Shown here one piece after another: positions 11,610-24,680 of a stretch of 64,000 nucleotides of DNA. Under the pieces are notes generated by a model that worked only from the letters and a program-made list of their open reading frames with translations, did not search any database and had not been told where the DNA came from. Position 1 is the stretch's first letter, and every line of letters starts with the position of its first letter. A program made the position numbers and the translations under genes. The DNA is from Distichodus sexfasciatus. Lineage: Eukaryota > Chordata > Actinopteri > Characiformes > Distichodontidae. Location: NCBI GenBank assembly GCA_032718565.1, contig JAVGVS010000025.1:1398840-1462839 (forward strand), read 5' to 3'.

Positions 11610-14600
11610 ACAATAATAGTAATAATAATAACAACTGCTTTATTATTATTAGTTTTTTATTTTTCATTTTTATTAGAATTCCAGCACTATGTGATTAGTC
11701 CATTGCTGGTCTTTTAAAATCTTTACAAACAGATATAGATATAGATAGATAAGAGCTCACTGTTGAATCACTTTTTGTAGGTGATTATTGCAATCTTTGA
11801 CAGTTTGTCGTGATTGTACAGTAAGCACAATTTGGCAAAGTTCTGCATTTGACTCCATTTTGATGGGTATTTTTAGCCACTGCATTGGTAGAATGTTCTT
11901 CATCATGAACAGAGAGGGAGCAATTTGCTGTGTGAATGAAAATGTATGCAGGGCCAGACTGATTATAAACCTCCTCTGTGTGCGCGCGAGCAAAGGGCCA
12001 TCATTCCTCACAGATTACAACAGAAATAGAGGTCGAACTGCAGGACTTATTCTTTTTAGCTAAGATTATTTATCACATTATTTATGGGGAGAAAAAGTTT
12101 ATCACAAACAGATGTCCCTGAAAGTATATTTCCTACACAGATTGTTACATAATGCTAAACTGCAGCGCTACTATATTTGCTAATTGTGCATAATTAATTA
12201 AACTTTATTAATGTAATGTTTTTTTCGTACCCTCGAAGCTCTCTGAGGCTTAGAGTACTGTTATGCTCTTATGTATTTCAGCTTCATGAAGCTGTTACTT
12301 TATTCTATAATAAATGCCATACGAAAACATAGGCTTTACTGTAACACTGAATTAACATATGTTAACAACATGTTAACCCTGGCATGTTTCCCTAACGCAC
12401 ACTCGTGGCTGAACGAGAACACGCGTGCCTTAACAGGCTAATAATTAGGCACATTAAATACGTATTTGAAAGTACTGATTTTTTGCTATTCTGAGGTATT
12501 TAATGGGAGTGTTTCCTAAAACCTGCTCTGTATCCAGTGGCTCGCCCAAGAGTCCGACTAACAGCCTTTATTGTGTATATACAGGCTTTAATGGCAGTGG
12601 GTAGTTCAATTATGCAAATATTTATCAAACCTAATTATCACATCCAGTTGAAAATGGGCTAATTACTTTTTACACTACATCATAGGAGACCTGTAGACGG
12701 GAGGGAGGTGGGGAAAATCTTTTCAAACGGGAGAGAGCGAAGGACCACAGCCAGAACTACTGTAGCAGTGTCCTATGAAATATTAATGCCATGAAGGTCT
12801 TAACTTTGTTTAACCTGCTCATGTTTGTTTGTTTATAATTTATTTATTCTTGCTCATTCTTTTCTTCTTATTACAGTAGGCAGTAACATTGGATGCGCTC
12901 ATAAGAAGGTTTTAGTTTTTTTTAATTCAGAAAACTCCATCCCGACCATCCCGACCTCTACATTTTATCATGGCCCTAGCTATGACTTGGAGAGGAAACA
13001 ATGATGTTTTGTTGTAAGTCTTTGCGGGGAAACTATGTGCTAAATTCTAAGCCCTGATTTGAAAAGCAGAAGAGCAGAAAAAAATATTTATGTATATTTA
13101 ATCAAACTTAATGTGTGAGTTATGTGAATCAGTCTTCACTTACATATTAATTCAAATGTGTGTTATTTAATATCATTATTATTATTTTACATTTATTTTC
13201 TGCTGATGTCCTTCTGTTTTTATCCTATATATTATTGGTTTTATGAGCTGCTGTGTTTGGTTAGAAGGTGTGCACAGGGCCGAATTCCACAATCTGGACA
13301 GAGAGTGAACTTTAAAGAGTCAGTTTAACCAAACAGAGACCTGGCCATCCGTTAGCTAAAAGAGGCTCAATTAACCTTTCCCGAGACAGTCAGAGGTACA
13401 CAAGAGCAAGAGGAAATGTTTTATCTCTACAGCCAGTCCTCCTTACATCCAGGACAGTGGGAGATATTTGTCATTGTATGCTATGTGCTTTAAACTTCAT
13501 CATTAACCATTTGTCAGTGTAATGTGTGAGTGTATTATTATCTATTGAAATTCAAGAACTTCATTATACCATGTTAGATGGAGATCAGTTCATATTATTC
13601 TTTTTATATCACTATTTTTGGGCGCAGTTTTCTCAACTTTTTTTTTTCACTCACCAGGCATATTATGATAAAATCCAAATTTGCACACAATGAGCAGGCA
13701 GATCAGGCCTTAATACTGTTCTAGGAAATTAACTTCCCATCTATTCTGTCTTTTCATGCCCCGCCCTCCCTCACTCCCTGTCTTTTTATGAGCGACAATA
13801 TCCTTCAGTTGTACTTCTGAAGCTTTCCATGGCGCCCTTGAGAAGGGCATGTGGAACACTTCTGTTTAGGGAGAAGAATGAGTGGAGAGAATGGTTTTTC
13901 CTTCTTTTATAAAAATGCATACATGTAGAGAAGCGAGGAGAAATACAAGAACTCATTTTCATAAATGAAGCATACCAGTTCCTCGGTACGTTTGCGGACC
14001 CCCGGCATCATCTGATGGATGGCGTACAAGCAAAAACTCGGCAACCGCTTCCGAGACTGGTCGGGGGTCTTCCATGCTGAGGCACTCTCATCCGTGCTGT
14101 CGTTACACCGCATTATTCCGTGCCATGCCGAGAGATCCCCCTTCCTTTCAAAAAAATAACACCAAAAGGTGAGCTCTCAGGGCCTCGGGCAGCTCTAAAA
14201 GGTTTAAGTCCATTGGCATCTGTTTAGTGAAAGTCCTGGGCAAATTTCCACTCAGTGACAGCAGCAGTTTAAAAACCTCAGTGTGTAGACATGCATTAGA
14301 ACAGTAAGAGCACAGAGTATTGGAAAATTAATGAAACATTTAGACCTCTAATGGGCATAAAATTCCCGCCAACAATTATTTGATTGTTTTGTTTCAGTTT
14401 ATAAAAATAATTCTGTTAATACCTGTTAATAATATGTATGTAATGTCTACTTAAAAACATACTACTACCCGTGTTGTCATACGACTTTTTTAATAGATAA
14501 TTTTTATTTATTGCAAGAGTTTAGCGTATTCATAGTATAAACCCTGCCAATAAACTGTCATGGCAAAAAACATCAGAAATCATGTTTGAAGTAAAATATT

Positions 14601-14651
14601 CAATTTATCGTAGTATTAATTTGAGGTCATATCATCCAGCCCTATTACACA

Positions 14652-14873
14652 GGGCCAGTTGGTGTTGTAACGGTTAGGGAGTTGATTGAATGCATAACGG
14701 TTCAAGTCCTAGACTGGTAAAGGTACCACTGAGGTACCATGACCAAGGTACCGTTATCAGCGCTGCTCCACGGAGGCTGCCAAAAAGATGCCCAGTGATA
14801 CTTTATGGGTGGGTCAAATGCAGAGGTTTTGTTTTGGTGCACTGTGCTGTGTTCACAAAAATAATCACTCACC
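14652..14873 (+). mobile_element. SINE-A, near full length
   Basis: Starts GGGCCAGTTGGTGTTGTAAC, has GGTTCAAGTCCTAGACTGG as its B-box region, then GGTAAAGGTACCACTGAGGT, and ends near TGTTCACAAAAATAATCACT. Confidence 0.88.
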
Positions 14874-16311
14874 TTACCTAATTCATCAACATTGGACCAG
14901 AAGAACCTTTACGTTTGATGGTTTGTAATGTAACACCTACCAATTGAAACTGTTGCTGGAGACGCCCCTCTTAAAAGCGGCACGCTTTACTGGAGACCAG
15001 CAAACAACAGATGGCAGACGAGTGCCAGCCTAGTGGCGGTTGCGAGCGAGTCGATGGCTGGTGATGTAAAAATGCAAGAGAGAGGGGCGGAGTCTGCCGC
15101 GGCCGTCGTTGCTGCCACTGCATTTTCAATTACACTGCAGCCAGCTGAGCATGTAAATGTGCATCATTTCCCTAATGACGTGTGGGACGTGAGGTTTGGT
15201 ATAGGACTGTTTTACGTCGGGCCTCAGCTTCATCTTTGCCAGTGCGGGTCCAGGGGAAAGAATAGAGTGATGCATTAAGTGTGTTGGCAGCTGTGATTAA
15301 TCTGTCTCTCTCTCTCCTTTTCTCTCTCTTACGTTTTCTATCTCCCTTTTCTCCTCTTTTTTCTAGCTCTCTCTCTCTCTCTCTCTCTTGACACACCCTC
15401 CTCGGGCATGCGATCTGTTACCGCAGCATCTTGAATTTCATCTAAAGTCTACGTGATTGGGGGTAGTGCTGATTTTTTTTGTCTGATCTGCATTTTCCCA
15501 ATGCCATTTTCATATTATATTCTGTGTAAGGTAAAAAGCCACTACAAAATCTCGGGCCAAAAGTAAATCTGTTCTGTCATTTTAAAACTCTGGAGGTCAG
15601 AGACGCATTCTCATTTAAGTTTTTTTTATAAGAGGTGTTTGAGTGGTGAGTAATATTATCTGACAGCTCCTGTCTGTCTGGAGAGGCAGACGTGTGTCGG
15701 TATGTCAACGAAGACAGCTTGAGTTCTGAAAGAAGGAAATCTCTATCGCTCTGGTCACCAGTTTTGGGAGAGGATTGGCCCATCGTATTTCTTATATCCT
15801 GTGATGTTTGTCTGCTATTACAACTACTGTATGAAGCAGACAAGGCATGTGGGTGCTCAAAAATACCTCAGAATATGCAACTTGTTGAAAAGGTTTAAGT
15901 TCAGTCCAATAACATTTACAGCAGCAGTTTAAACAATGTACAGTGTGTTAATACAGACTGTAATATCTGCATCAGTAAACACATTAGCACCAGAACATGC
16001 CATTTAATGGCTGCAGTTCAGCACTATATATGATAAATTTGTAAAAAAAAAAATATTGATCTGGGGATTGGTATTTGTTTTGTGTTTTATATGAATAGAA
16101 ACCCACAGACAATGGAGATCATTTTCAGAGAATAAATTTTGCGGAGTCTTATTTTACACCAGCAAGGTTTTGCAAATAGTGGGAATGTTGGAGAGATGTT
16201 GCCCTGATTCATGGTAACTTCTAGAAACTTGTTAGTTAGCCTCGAGGATTTGTTGTACTGATTTTACTGACATGGAATAAGTATGGAATCGAGATAATAA
16301 ACACTGAACAC
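14874..16311. other. Intron segment before the AT-rich array
   Basis: Bases 15000-15290 are GC-richer and non-repetitive (possible conserved element). Bases 15300-15395 are a CT-rich low-complexity tract. No exon recognised. Confidence 0.4.
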
Positions 16312-19300
16312 ACAAGCATAATTTACTGTGCTACTAAGTTCTTAAAGAAATAATTTACTGTTGCTAAGTTCATACAGACACAATTTATGCATTACTAAGT
16401 TATTACAGACATAATTTACTGCATAACTAACTTCTTACAATTTACTGTGTTACTAAGGTATTACAGACACAATTTACTGTGTAACTTAATTCTTACAGAC
16501 ATAATTTACAGTGTTACTAAATTTATTTCAGACAATTTACTGTGTTACTAAGTTCTTACAGACATAATTTACTGTGTTACTAAGTTATTACAGACATAAT
16601 TTACTGTTGCTAAGTTCATACAGACATAATTTACTGCATTACTAAGTTCCTTTAGACGCAATTTGCATAACTAAAGTTTACAGACAATTTACTGTGTAAC
16701 TTCAAGTTCTTAGACATAATTTACTGTTTACTTACTAGTTCTAGCCCTTAATACACTACATGCATAATGTGCTGCATTACTAAATTATTACAGACACATA
16801 ATTTACTGCGTACTAAGTTCTTTGGGCATAATTTACTTCATAACTAAGTTCTTACAGACATAATTTACTGTTACTAAGTTCTAATACTTAATATACTACA
16901 GACATAATTTACTGCGTTACTAATTTCTTACAGCCGTAACTTACTGTTACTAAGTTCTTACAGACAATTTACTGCATTACTAAGTTATTACAGACAATTT
17001 ACTGCATTACGAAGTTATTACAGACATAATGTACTGCATTACTAACTTATTACAGACATAATTTACTACATTACTAAGTTCTTACAGACATAATTTACTG
17101 TTACTAAGTTCAATACTTAATATACAGACGCAATTTGCTGTGTTACTAAGTTCTTACAGACATAATTTTACTGTGTTGCTAAGTTCTTACAGACATAATT
17201 TGCTGTGTTACTAGGGGTGCTTTAGGCCAATTTACTGCAATACTAAGTTCTTACAGACATAAATTACTGTTACTAAGTTCTTGGAGCATAATTTACTGCA
17301 TTAATAAGTTATTACAGACGCATAATTTACACTGCATTATTAGTTATTACAGACATAATTTACTGTTACTAAGTTATTAAATACTATATTTACTGTTACT
17401 AATTTATTACAGACATAATTTACTCTTGGTACTAATTTCTTACAGACATAATTTATAGATTTATAATTTCTTACAGACATAATTTACTGTTACTATATTT
17501 CTTAAAGACAATTGCTGCATTACTAATTTCTTACAGGCATAATTTACTGTGTAACTAATTTACATTTGGGGCCATATTTACTGTTGCCTAGTTCTTACAG
17601 ACATAATTACTGTTGCTGAAGATTTATTACACACAATTTTACTGTTAACTAATTCTTACAGAACATAAATTACTCTTACTAAGTTATTACACAATTTACT
17701 GTTACTAATTTCTTTAGACATAATTTGCTGCGTACTAAGTTCTTACAGACAATTTAGTGTTACTCAGTTCTCAAATACATAATTTACTGCATTACTAAGT
17801 TATTACAGACATAATTTACTGCATTATTAAGTTATTACAGACATAATTTACTGTGTTACTAAGTTATTACACACATAATTTAATGTGTTACTAAGTTCTT
17901 ACAGACATAATTCACTGTTATTAAGTTATTACGACATTTACTGTGTTACTAAGTTATTACAGACAATTTATTGCGTTACTAAGTTCTTACACATAATTTA
18001 CTGTTACTAAGTTCTTACAGACATAATTTACTGCATTAAGTTATTACAGACATAATTTACTGTGTTACTAAGCTTTTACAGACATAATGTGCTGTGTTAC
18101 TAGCTCTTACAGACAATTTACTGTTACTAAGTTGTACAGACATAACGTTACTGCGTTACTAAGTTCACCACAGACATAATTTACTGTTAGTAAGTTGCTG
18201 AGCATAATTTGCACAGCCAGCAACTAGTTACATAACAAACGTAATTTACTGTGTTACTAAGTTATTACAGACAATTTACTGTTACTGCGTTATTACAGAC
18301 ATCATTTACTGCATTACTATGTTCTTGGGAACCTTGTTTCTGTTACTAGCTCTTTAGACATAATTTACTGCATTACTAAGTTATTACAGACATAATTCTG
18401 TATTTACTAAGTTATTACAGACATAATTTACTGCATAACTAAGTTCTTACAGACAATTTACTGTGTAACTAAGTTCTTAGACATAATTTACTGTTACTAA
18501 GTTCTAATACTTAATACTTCCTTTATAATATACTGCATTACTAAATTATTACAGACATAATTTACTGCATTACTAAGTTCTTACAGACATAATTTACTTC
18601 ATAACTAAGTTCTTACAGACATAATTTACTGTTACTAAGTTCTAATACTTAATATACTACAGACATAATTTACTGCGTTACTAATTTCTTACAGCCGTAA
18701 CTTACTGTTACTAAGTTCTTACAGACAATTTACTGCATTACTAAGTTATTACAGACAATTTACTGCATTACGAAGTTATTACAGACATAATGTACTGCGT
18801 ACTAACTATTACAGACATAATTTACTGCATTATAGTTCTTACAGACATAATTTACTGTTACTAAGTTTCTAATACTTAATATACTACAGACATAATTTGC
18901 TGTGTTACTAAGTTCTTACAGACATAATTTGCTGTGTTACTAAGTTCTTACAGACATAATTTACTGTTACTAAGTTCTAATACTTAATATACTACAGACA
19001 TAATTTGCTGTGTTACTAAGTTCTTACAGACATAATTTACTGTTACTAAGTTCTAATACTTAATATACTACAGACATAATTTGCTGTGTTACTAAGTTCT
19101 TACAGACATAATTTGCTGTGTTACTAAGTTCTTACAGACATAATTTACTGTTACTAAGTTCTAATATAATATACTACAGACATAATAATTTGCTGTGTTA
19201 CTAAGTTCTTACAGACATAATTTACTGTTACTAAGTTCTAATACTTAATATACTACAGACATAATTTGCTGTGTTACTAAGTTCTTACAGACATAATTTG

Positions 19301-21541
19301 CTGTGTTACTAAGTTCTTACAGACATAATTTGCTGTGTTACTAAGTTCTTACAGACAATTTACTGCAATACTAAGTTCTTACAGACATAAATTACACTGT
19401 AAGTTCTTAGGCATAATTTACTGCATTAATAAATTATACAATGAACATAATTTACTGCATTATTAAGATTTATTACAGACATAATTACTGTTACTAAGTT
19501 ATTAATGCATAATTTACTGTTACTAATTTATTACAGACATAATTTACTGCGGTACTAATTTCTTACAGACATAATTTACTGCGTTACTAATTTCTTACAG
19601 ACATAATTTACTGTTACTATGTTCTTAAAGACAATTTACTGCATTACTAATTTCTTACAGGCATAATTTACTGTGTAACTAATTTATTACAGACGTAATT
19701 TACTGTTACTAAGTTCTTACAGACATAAATTACTGTTGCTAAGTTATTACACGCAATTTACTGTTGCTAAATTCTTACAGACATAAATTACTCTTACTAA
19801 GTTATTACACACAATTTACTGTTACTAATTTCTTACAGACAATTTACTGCATTACTAAGTTCTTACAGAAACTAGATTTTAGTGTTACTCAGTTCTCCAA
19901 ATACATAATTTACCATTTACTAAGTTATTACATTTACTGCATTATTAAGTTAATACAGACGCAATTTACTGTGTTGCCTAAGTTATTACACACATAATTT
20001 AATGTGTTACTAAGTTCTTACAGACATAATTCACTGTTATTAACAAGTTATTACGGGCATAATTTGCACCTTGTTACTAAAGTTATTACACGCCATTTAA
20101 TGTGTTACTAAGTTCTTACAGACATAATTCGCTGTTATTAAGTTATTACAGGCATAATTTACTGTGTTACTAAGTTAGTACAGACAATTTATTGCGTTAC
20201 TAAGTTCTTACACATAATTTACTGTTACTAAGTTCTTACAGACATAATTTACTGCATTAAGTTATTACAGACATAATTTACTGTGTTACTAAGCTTTTAC
20301 AGACATAATGTACTGTGTTACTAAGCTCTTACAGACAATTTACTGTTACTAAGTTATTACAGACATAATTTACTGCGTTACTAAGTTCCTACAGACATAA
20401 TTTACTGTTAGTAAGTTCTTACAGGCATAATTTACTGTGTAACTAAGTTATAACAAAAGCGTAAATTTACTGTGTTACTAAGTTGTACAGACAATTTTAC
20501 TGTTACTACGTTATTACAGACATCATTTACTGCATTACTATGTTCTTACAGACAATTTCTGTTACTAAGCTCTTACAGACATAATTTACTGCATTACTAA
20601 GTTATTACAGACATAATTTCTGTGTTACTAAGTTATTACAGACATAATTCACTGCGTTACTAAGTTATTACAGACATAATTTACTGTGTTGCTAAGTTGT
20701 ACAGACATAATTTACTGCATTACTAGGTGTTACATAATTTCTGTGTTACTAAGCGCTTAGGCATAAATTTACTGTGTTGCTAAGTTCTTACAGACAATTT
20801 TACTGTTACTCGTTATTACAGGCATGATTTACTGCATTACTAAGTTATTCCATACATAATTTCTGTGTTACTAAGCGCTTAGACATAATTTACTGTGTTA
20901 CTAAGTTCTTACAGACAATTTACTGTTACTACGTTATTACAGACATAATTTACTGCGTTACTAAGTTCCTACAGACATAATTTACTGTTAGTAAGTTCTT
21001 ACAGGCATAATTTACTATGTTACTAATTTATAACAGACATAATTTACTGTGTTACTAAGTTATAACAGACATAATTTACCAATGTTACTACGTTGTACAG
21101 ACATAATTTACTGCATTACTAGGTTATTACAGACATAATTTACTGCATTACTAAGTTATTACAGACATAATTTACTGCATTACTAAGTTATTACAGACAT
21201 AATTTACAATGTAAGTAAGTTATTACAGATGTAATTTACTGTGTTACTAAGTTCTTAGACATGATTTACTGTTACTTAATTCTTACAGACATAATTTACT
21301 GCGTTACTAAGTTATTACAGACATAATTTACTGTGTTACTAAGTTATAACAGACATAATTTACTGTGTTACTAAGTTATTACAGACATAATTTACAATGT
21401 AAGTAAGTTATTACAGATGTAATTTACTGTGTTACTAAGTTCTTAGACATAATTTACTGCATTACTAAGTTATTACATACATAGTTTACTGTATTACTAA
21501 GTTATTACAGAGATAATTTGCTGTGTTGCCAAGTTATTACA
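16312..21541 (+). repeat. 5.2-kb AT-rich tandem array, ~28-32-bp unit
   Basis: About 165 units of the form ACAGACATAATTTACTG followed by TGTTACTAAGTTATT or close variants. The full unit is 32 bp. Common variants lose TA or the GTGT/GCAT step and are 28-30 bp. Larger periodicity is visible: 16815-17040 recurs almost unchanged at 18565-18800, and 17969-18330 recurs at 20189-20550. Between these, 18860-19340 is an expanded run of a compound unit containing CTAATACTTAATATACTACA. The left half has many irregular interruptions. The array is intronic and transcribed as part of ADCK1 pre-mRNA. Confidence 0.96.
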
Positions 21542-21843
21542 AATCATCTACCAAAATCCTAAAATTGCTTCACGAATGACAAAACTGAGAGTTTTGGCCA
21601 CATGCCTACATTGTGTAATGCCACAACATGGTAGAGGAAGGATTCCTTGACCTGCTTATTTATTTGTACTGTTTAGTATGTACTTTATAATTAAACTCTG
21701 TTCAGTTCCTGCCACAAGGAAGACACTGAATGCAAATTACAGTGTGACTGTTAAAGTAGATTGTGGTGCAGGCTTAGTTTTGAATTTGTAAATGTAGCAT
21801 GTTGCACTATCAATATACCACACACAAACGCACACGCACATGC

Positions 21844-21885
<42 letters not shown>

Positions 21886-22810
21886 ATACACACAAGATTG
21901 CGTATGATCATATTGTTTGATGAACAAGGTTCAGTCGGTTCTGAATGCAGACCCATGCTAGAGAGACAGCTAAAATTAGTTTAAGTTGTATATGTTTGTT
22001 TCTTCTTCTAAGATTAATGGATTTATTACAGTTTGCTTAGGCGACAGTTTTTCTTTTTGGCGCTGGTGTACCGTAGTAAGCGAGCATGTGGGAGGGCGGT
22101 GATATTTGGCACTAGTAATGAATTCAACCTTGTGGTGTTAGGAAGCTTTCCCTGTTAATGTAACACATTTCCCAGAGGGCGGGCTGTCTCTGTGCTTCCT
22201 GTACACATATGGGCAAGTCTTGACAACACACACCAACACACACACACACACACACACACACTCCTGAGCCAGTCAACACACAAACTCTTTCCAAATTCGA
22301 TATAGGAAACTGTAGATAGTGTTCAAGTGTAGTTATGGCATATGTGTGTGTACAGTGGGAATCTTATGCAAGGCTCCACAATCTGTCTCCTCAGCTGTGA
22401 GTGGAAATGCTGCTGAGGTTCTGCACCGTGCAATGCGCTTCCCACATGCTTTAAATGTGCCTCCCTATGGATTTGCTACTTTGCATTAAAAGTAAACCAT
22501 GAAACGTTTTTCTTTCTTTGATAGTGTAAGATGCACTATAAATCCTTTTGTGTCCAAGGTTTCGATGTAAATAATACACTAGGTCCCAAAATTTTAACTT
22601 TCATTCGAAATTCAGCAATTCATTCAAAGTTAAAATTTCGTAAGTTGTGATTATTTTCTAGGAAATAACATTGCTGATTAAAGTTACTAAGTTATTTTAA
22701 AATAAATGGTAGTTTTAAATGAATCGTAAATGAATCGTAGTTCACAACGTGAACATCAAATATATGTTTAAATAATTATTCATAATTAATCGTGTCTAAA
22801 TATGTGTGTG
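21542..22810. other. Intron segment with two (CA)n tracts
   Basis: (CA)n at about 21838-21878 and 22232-22262. Bases 22010-22200 are unique and GC-balanced. No exon recognised. Confidence 0.4.
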
Positions 22811-23032
22811 GTTATTAGTCATTGTGAACACATCACAGCAGAGCACACAGTGCACCACAACCAAATGTGACCCATCCATGTACGAGCAGGGGGCAGGTTT
22901 TTTTGGCAGCACCCGGGGAGCAGCACTTGGGGATGGTACCTTGCTAGTGAGTACCTTCCAGTCTGGGACTTGAACCAGTGACGATCAGATCACAGGGGCC
23001 ATCTCCCTAACTGTAATGCTACCAACTGTCCC
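22811..23032 (-). mobile_element. SINE-A, reverse
   Basis: Reads on the + strand from TTATTAGTCATTGTGAACAC through GGTACCTTGCTAGTGAGTAC to CCCTAACTGTAATGCTACC. The GGTAAAGGTACC core is shortened. Confidence 0.85.
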
Positions 23033-23653
23033 TAAAATATAAGCTTTTCTGATTAATAAAATGTATTCTTTGCACTTGTAATTTCAGTATAAAATCATTT
23101 AGTCTTTCACTAGTGTCCTCAAGTTAGGGAAATGATTTTGGACTAACATGTGTGTAATCTACTGTGACTGTTTCCAGAACAGTGTTGTTTTTTGGTTAGG
23201 ACTTCAGTTATGTAATGTTTTGCAGGGTCTAAAATTGTTTAATCTTTCCAATAACATTATTGCGTATATCACATTAAAATGTTTTATTTTTCTACCTAAA
23301 AATTATGGCTTGGTTAGCTTGCTTTGTGCAGTCACGCTGAAAATACTCAAGTTAGAGGTGGTAGAGTTAAAACGAAGGCAGCTGATTTATGACCTGGTGA
23401 GTATCACCTGATATAGTTTGTTGATTTATGGGCTAATTTACCCAGCTGTATTTATGGTAAACACATTAGTCTAACATAAGGACAGCTTTTTACCCAGTGC
23501 ATGCTTATTCTACATGCAGAAATTCAGCCGTGAAGGCTGGGGACTGGCAGCTAACACACTGAAAAATCTCACCTTGATCAAAAAAAATGTTTATCTGCAT
23601 ATTGCTTTCGTGAGATGTTTTATGTTTTCTATATTGTTGATGTCCCATGTATA
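23033..23653. other. Unique AT-rich intron
   Basis: An open frame at 23148-23411 has no recognisable homology. Nothing else is seen. Confidence 0.3.
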
Positions 23654-24231
23654 TGTCACATTCCACTCACACAGGGAAGTCGGATGCAAATGCAGGAGTT
23701 AATATTGAGGTGCTTTATTTACAAGAACAGAGTCCAAACACAAAGCACACGGCAACAGACGAAAACCCGCACAGCACAGCCAAGCCCAACCAAGGCATTC
23801 CAGAATTACCGTCCACACTCTGAGAACTAAACAGAGTCCAGGAAATTCCAACTCAGAGCAAGCTGCGAAACGTCCTATTGGCTCTTTGTGAGCTCCACGA
23901 GCACGGTACCTTGTTCGTGTAGCGGCGTGGTTAGCTTTGGAGTAGCTTAGTGGCTAGCCTGGATGTAGCTTAGCGGCTAACCCAACGGAGCACACGAAGA
24001 GTGGTGAGAGTGAGGGTGAACCGACAAGACACGAATGGCAAAAGCAACCTTATATACACACACATAACAAGGCGCAGAACTAGAACTCAGGTGAGACTTA
24101 TAAACCCAAAACACAAACACAGGAAGCTGGGCCAAGACGAGACAGACATGAAAAACAAACGAAACCAAACGGGACGTAGTGCCACCTCCTGTCTGTTCCG
24201 CTAAGGGGCAGACCGGCTCCTGAAAGTATAA
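23654..24231. mobile_element. Unclassified ~580-bp interspersed element
   Basis: Starts TGTCACATTCCACTCACACA and ends AAAGTATAACA. Texture and wording (a sample-type opening, TGCTTTATTTACAAGAACAG, and a CACCTCCTGTCTG segment near the end) recall a widespread fish element found in many introns. TG...CA ends would fit an LTR, but no clear target duplication is visible. Class is undecided. Confidence 0.45.
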
Positions 24232-24429
24232 CATTAGCCTTTGTTTGTTATCAATCACATATTGTAAATGTCCTAGTTTCAAACTTAACAATTAATCCAA
24301 AATCTGATTAGTTGGAATGCTCATAGTACACATTGGGGTAAAATTTAGGAATATAAAAAGGAGTGACAGAGTAGACCAAGATCAAGATTTTTATTTGTCA
24401 CTTAAATAGTTATACATTCATAGCTATTT

Positions 24430-24680
24430 GGCAGATAGTAGCATACAGGTTAGGACATTCGCCCCCGTGATCGAAAGGTCACCGGATCAAATCACAGACT
24501 GTTAAAGGTACCACTGAGGTTCTCATGAGTAAGGTACTGTCCCCAAGCACTGCTCCCGGGGTGCTGTCCATGTCATCTACCCACTGCTCCTTCACAGATG
24601 ACTCAAATGCAGGCGTCACATTTGGCTGTGGTGCACTGTGTGCTGTGCTGTGTTCATAATGACAAATAAGCACTCACTTC
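24430..24680 (+). mobile_element. SINE-A, near full length
   Basis: Contains GTTAGGACATTCGCCCCCGT, then GTTAAAGGTACCACTGAGGT, GTGCTGTCCATGTCATC and TTCATAATGACAAATAAGCA. Flanking sequence (CAAGATTTTTATTTGTCAC before, AAATATACAAATTAATTAG after) looks like an older LINE tail into which it may have inserted. Confidence 0.85.

Larger units (their letters stand above)
9571..14650. other. Large intron, segment between minisatellite and SINE
   Basis: No exon recognised. It holds CT-rich tracts (10600-10690, 10885-10940, 11025-11060), a G-rich run (11155-11195) and (TTA)n at 11548-11609. Bases 12420-12690 are AT-rich but non-repetitive with TAATTA cores. Bases 13940-14130 form a GC-rich island with a short minus-strand frame. 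Bases 14590-14645 contain TTTGAGGTCATATCATCCAG, a common fish MITE end. Confidence 0.4.

Noticed and set aside
16312..21541. CRISPR-like array
   Set aside because: Repeats are contiguous without unique spacers, and the DNA is vertebrate.
16312..21541. Centromeric satellite
   Set aside because: Only 5 kb long and located within an intron of a normal gene.
23654..24231. Solo LTR of an endogenous retrovirus
   Set aside because: TG...CA ends are present but no target duplication, primer site or coding remnant was found; left unclassified.
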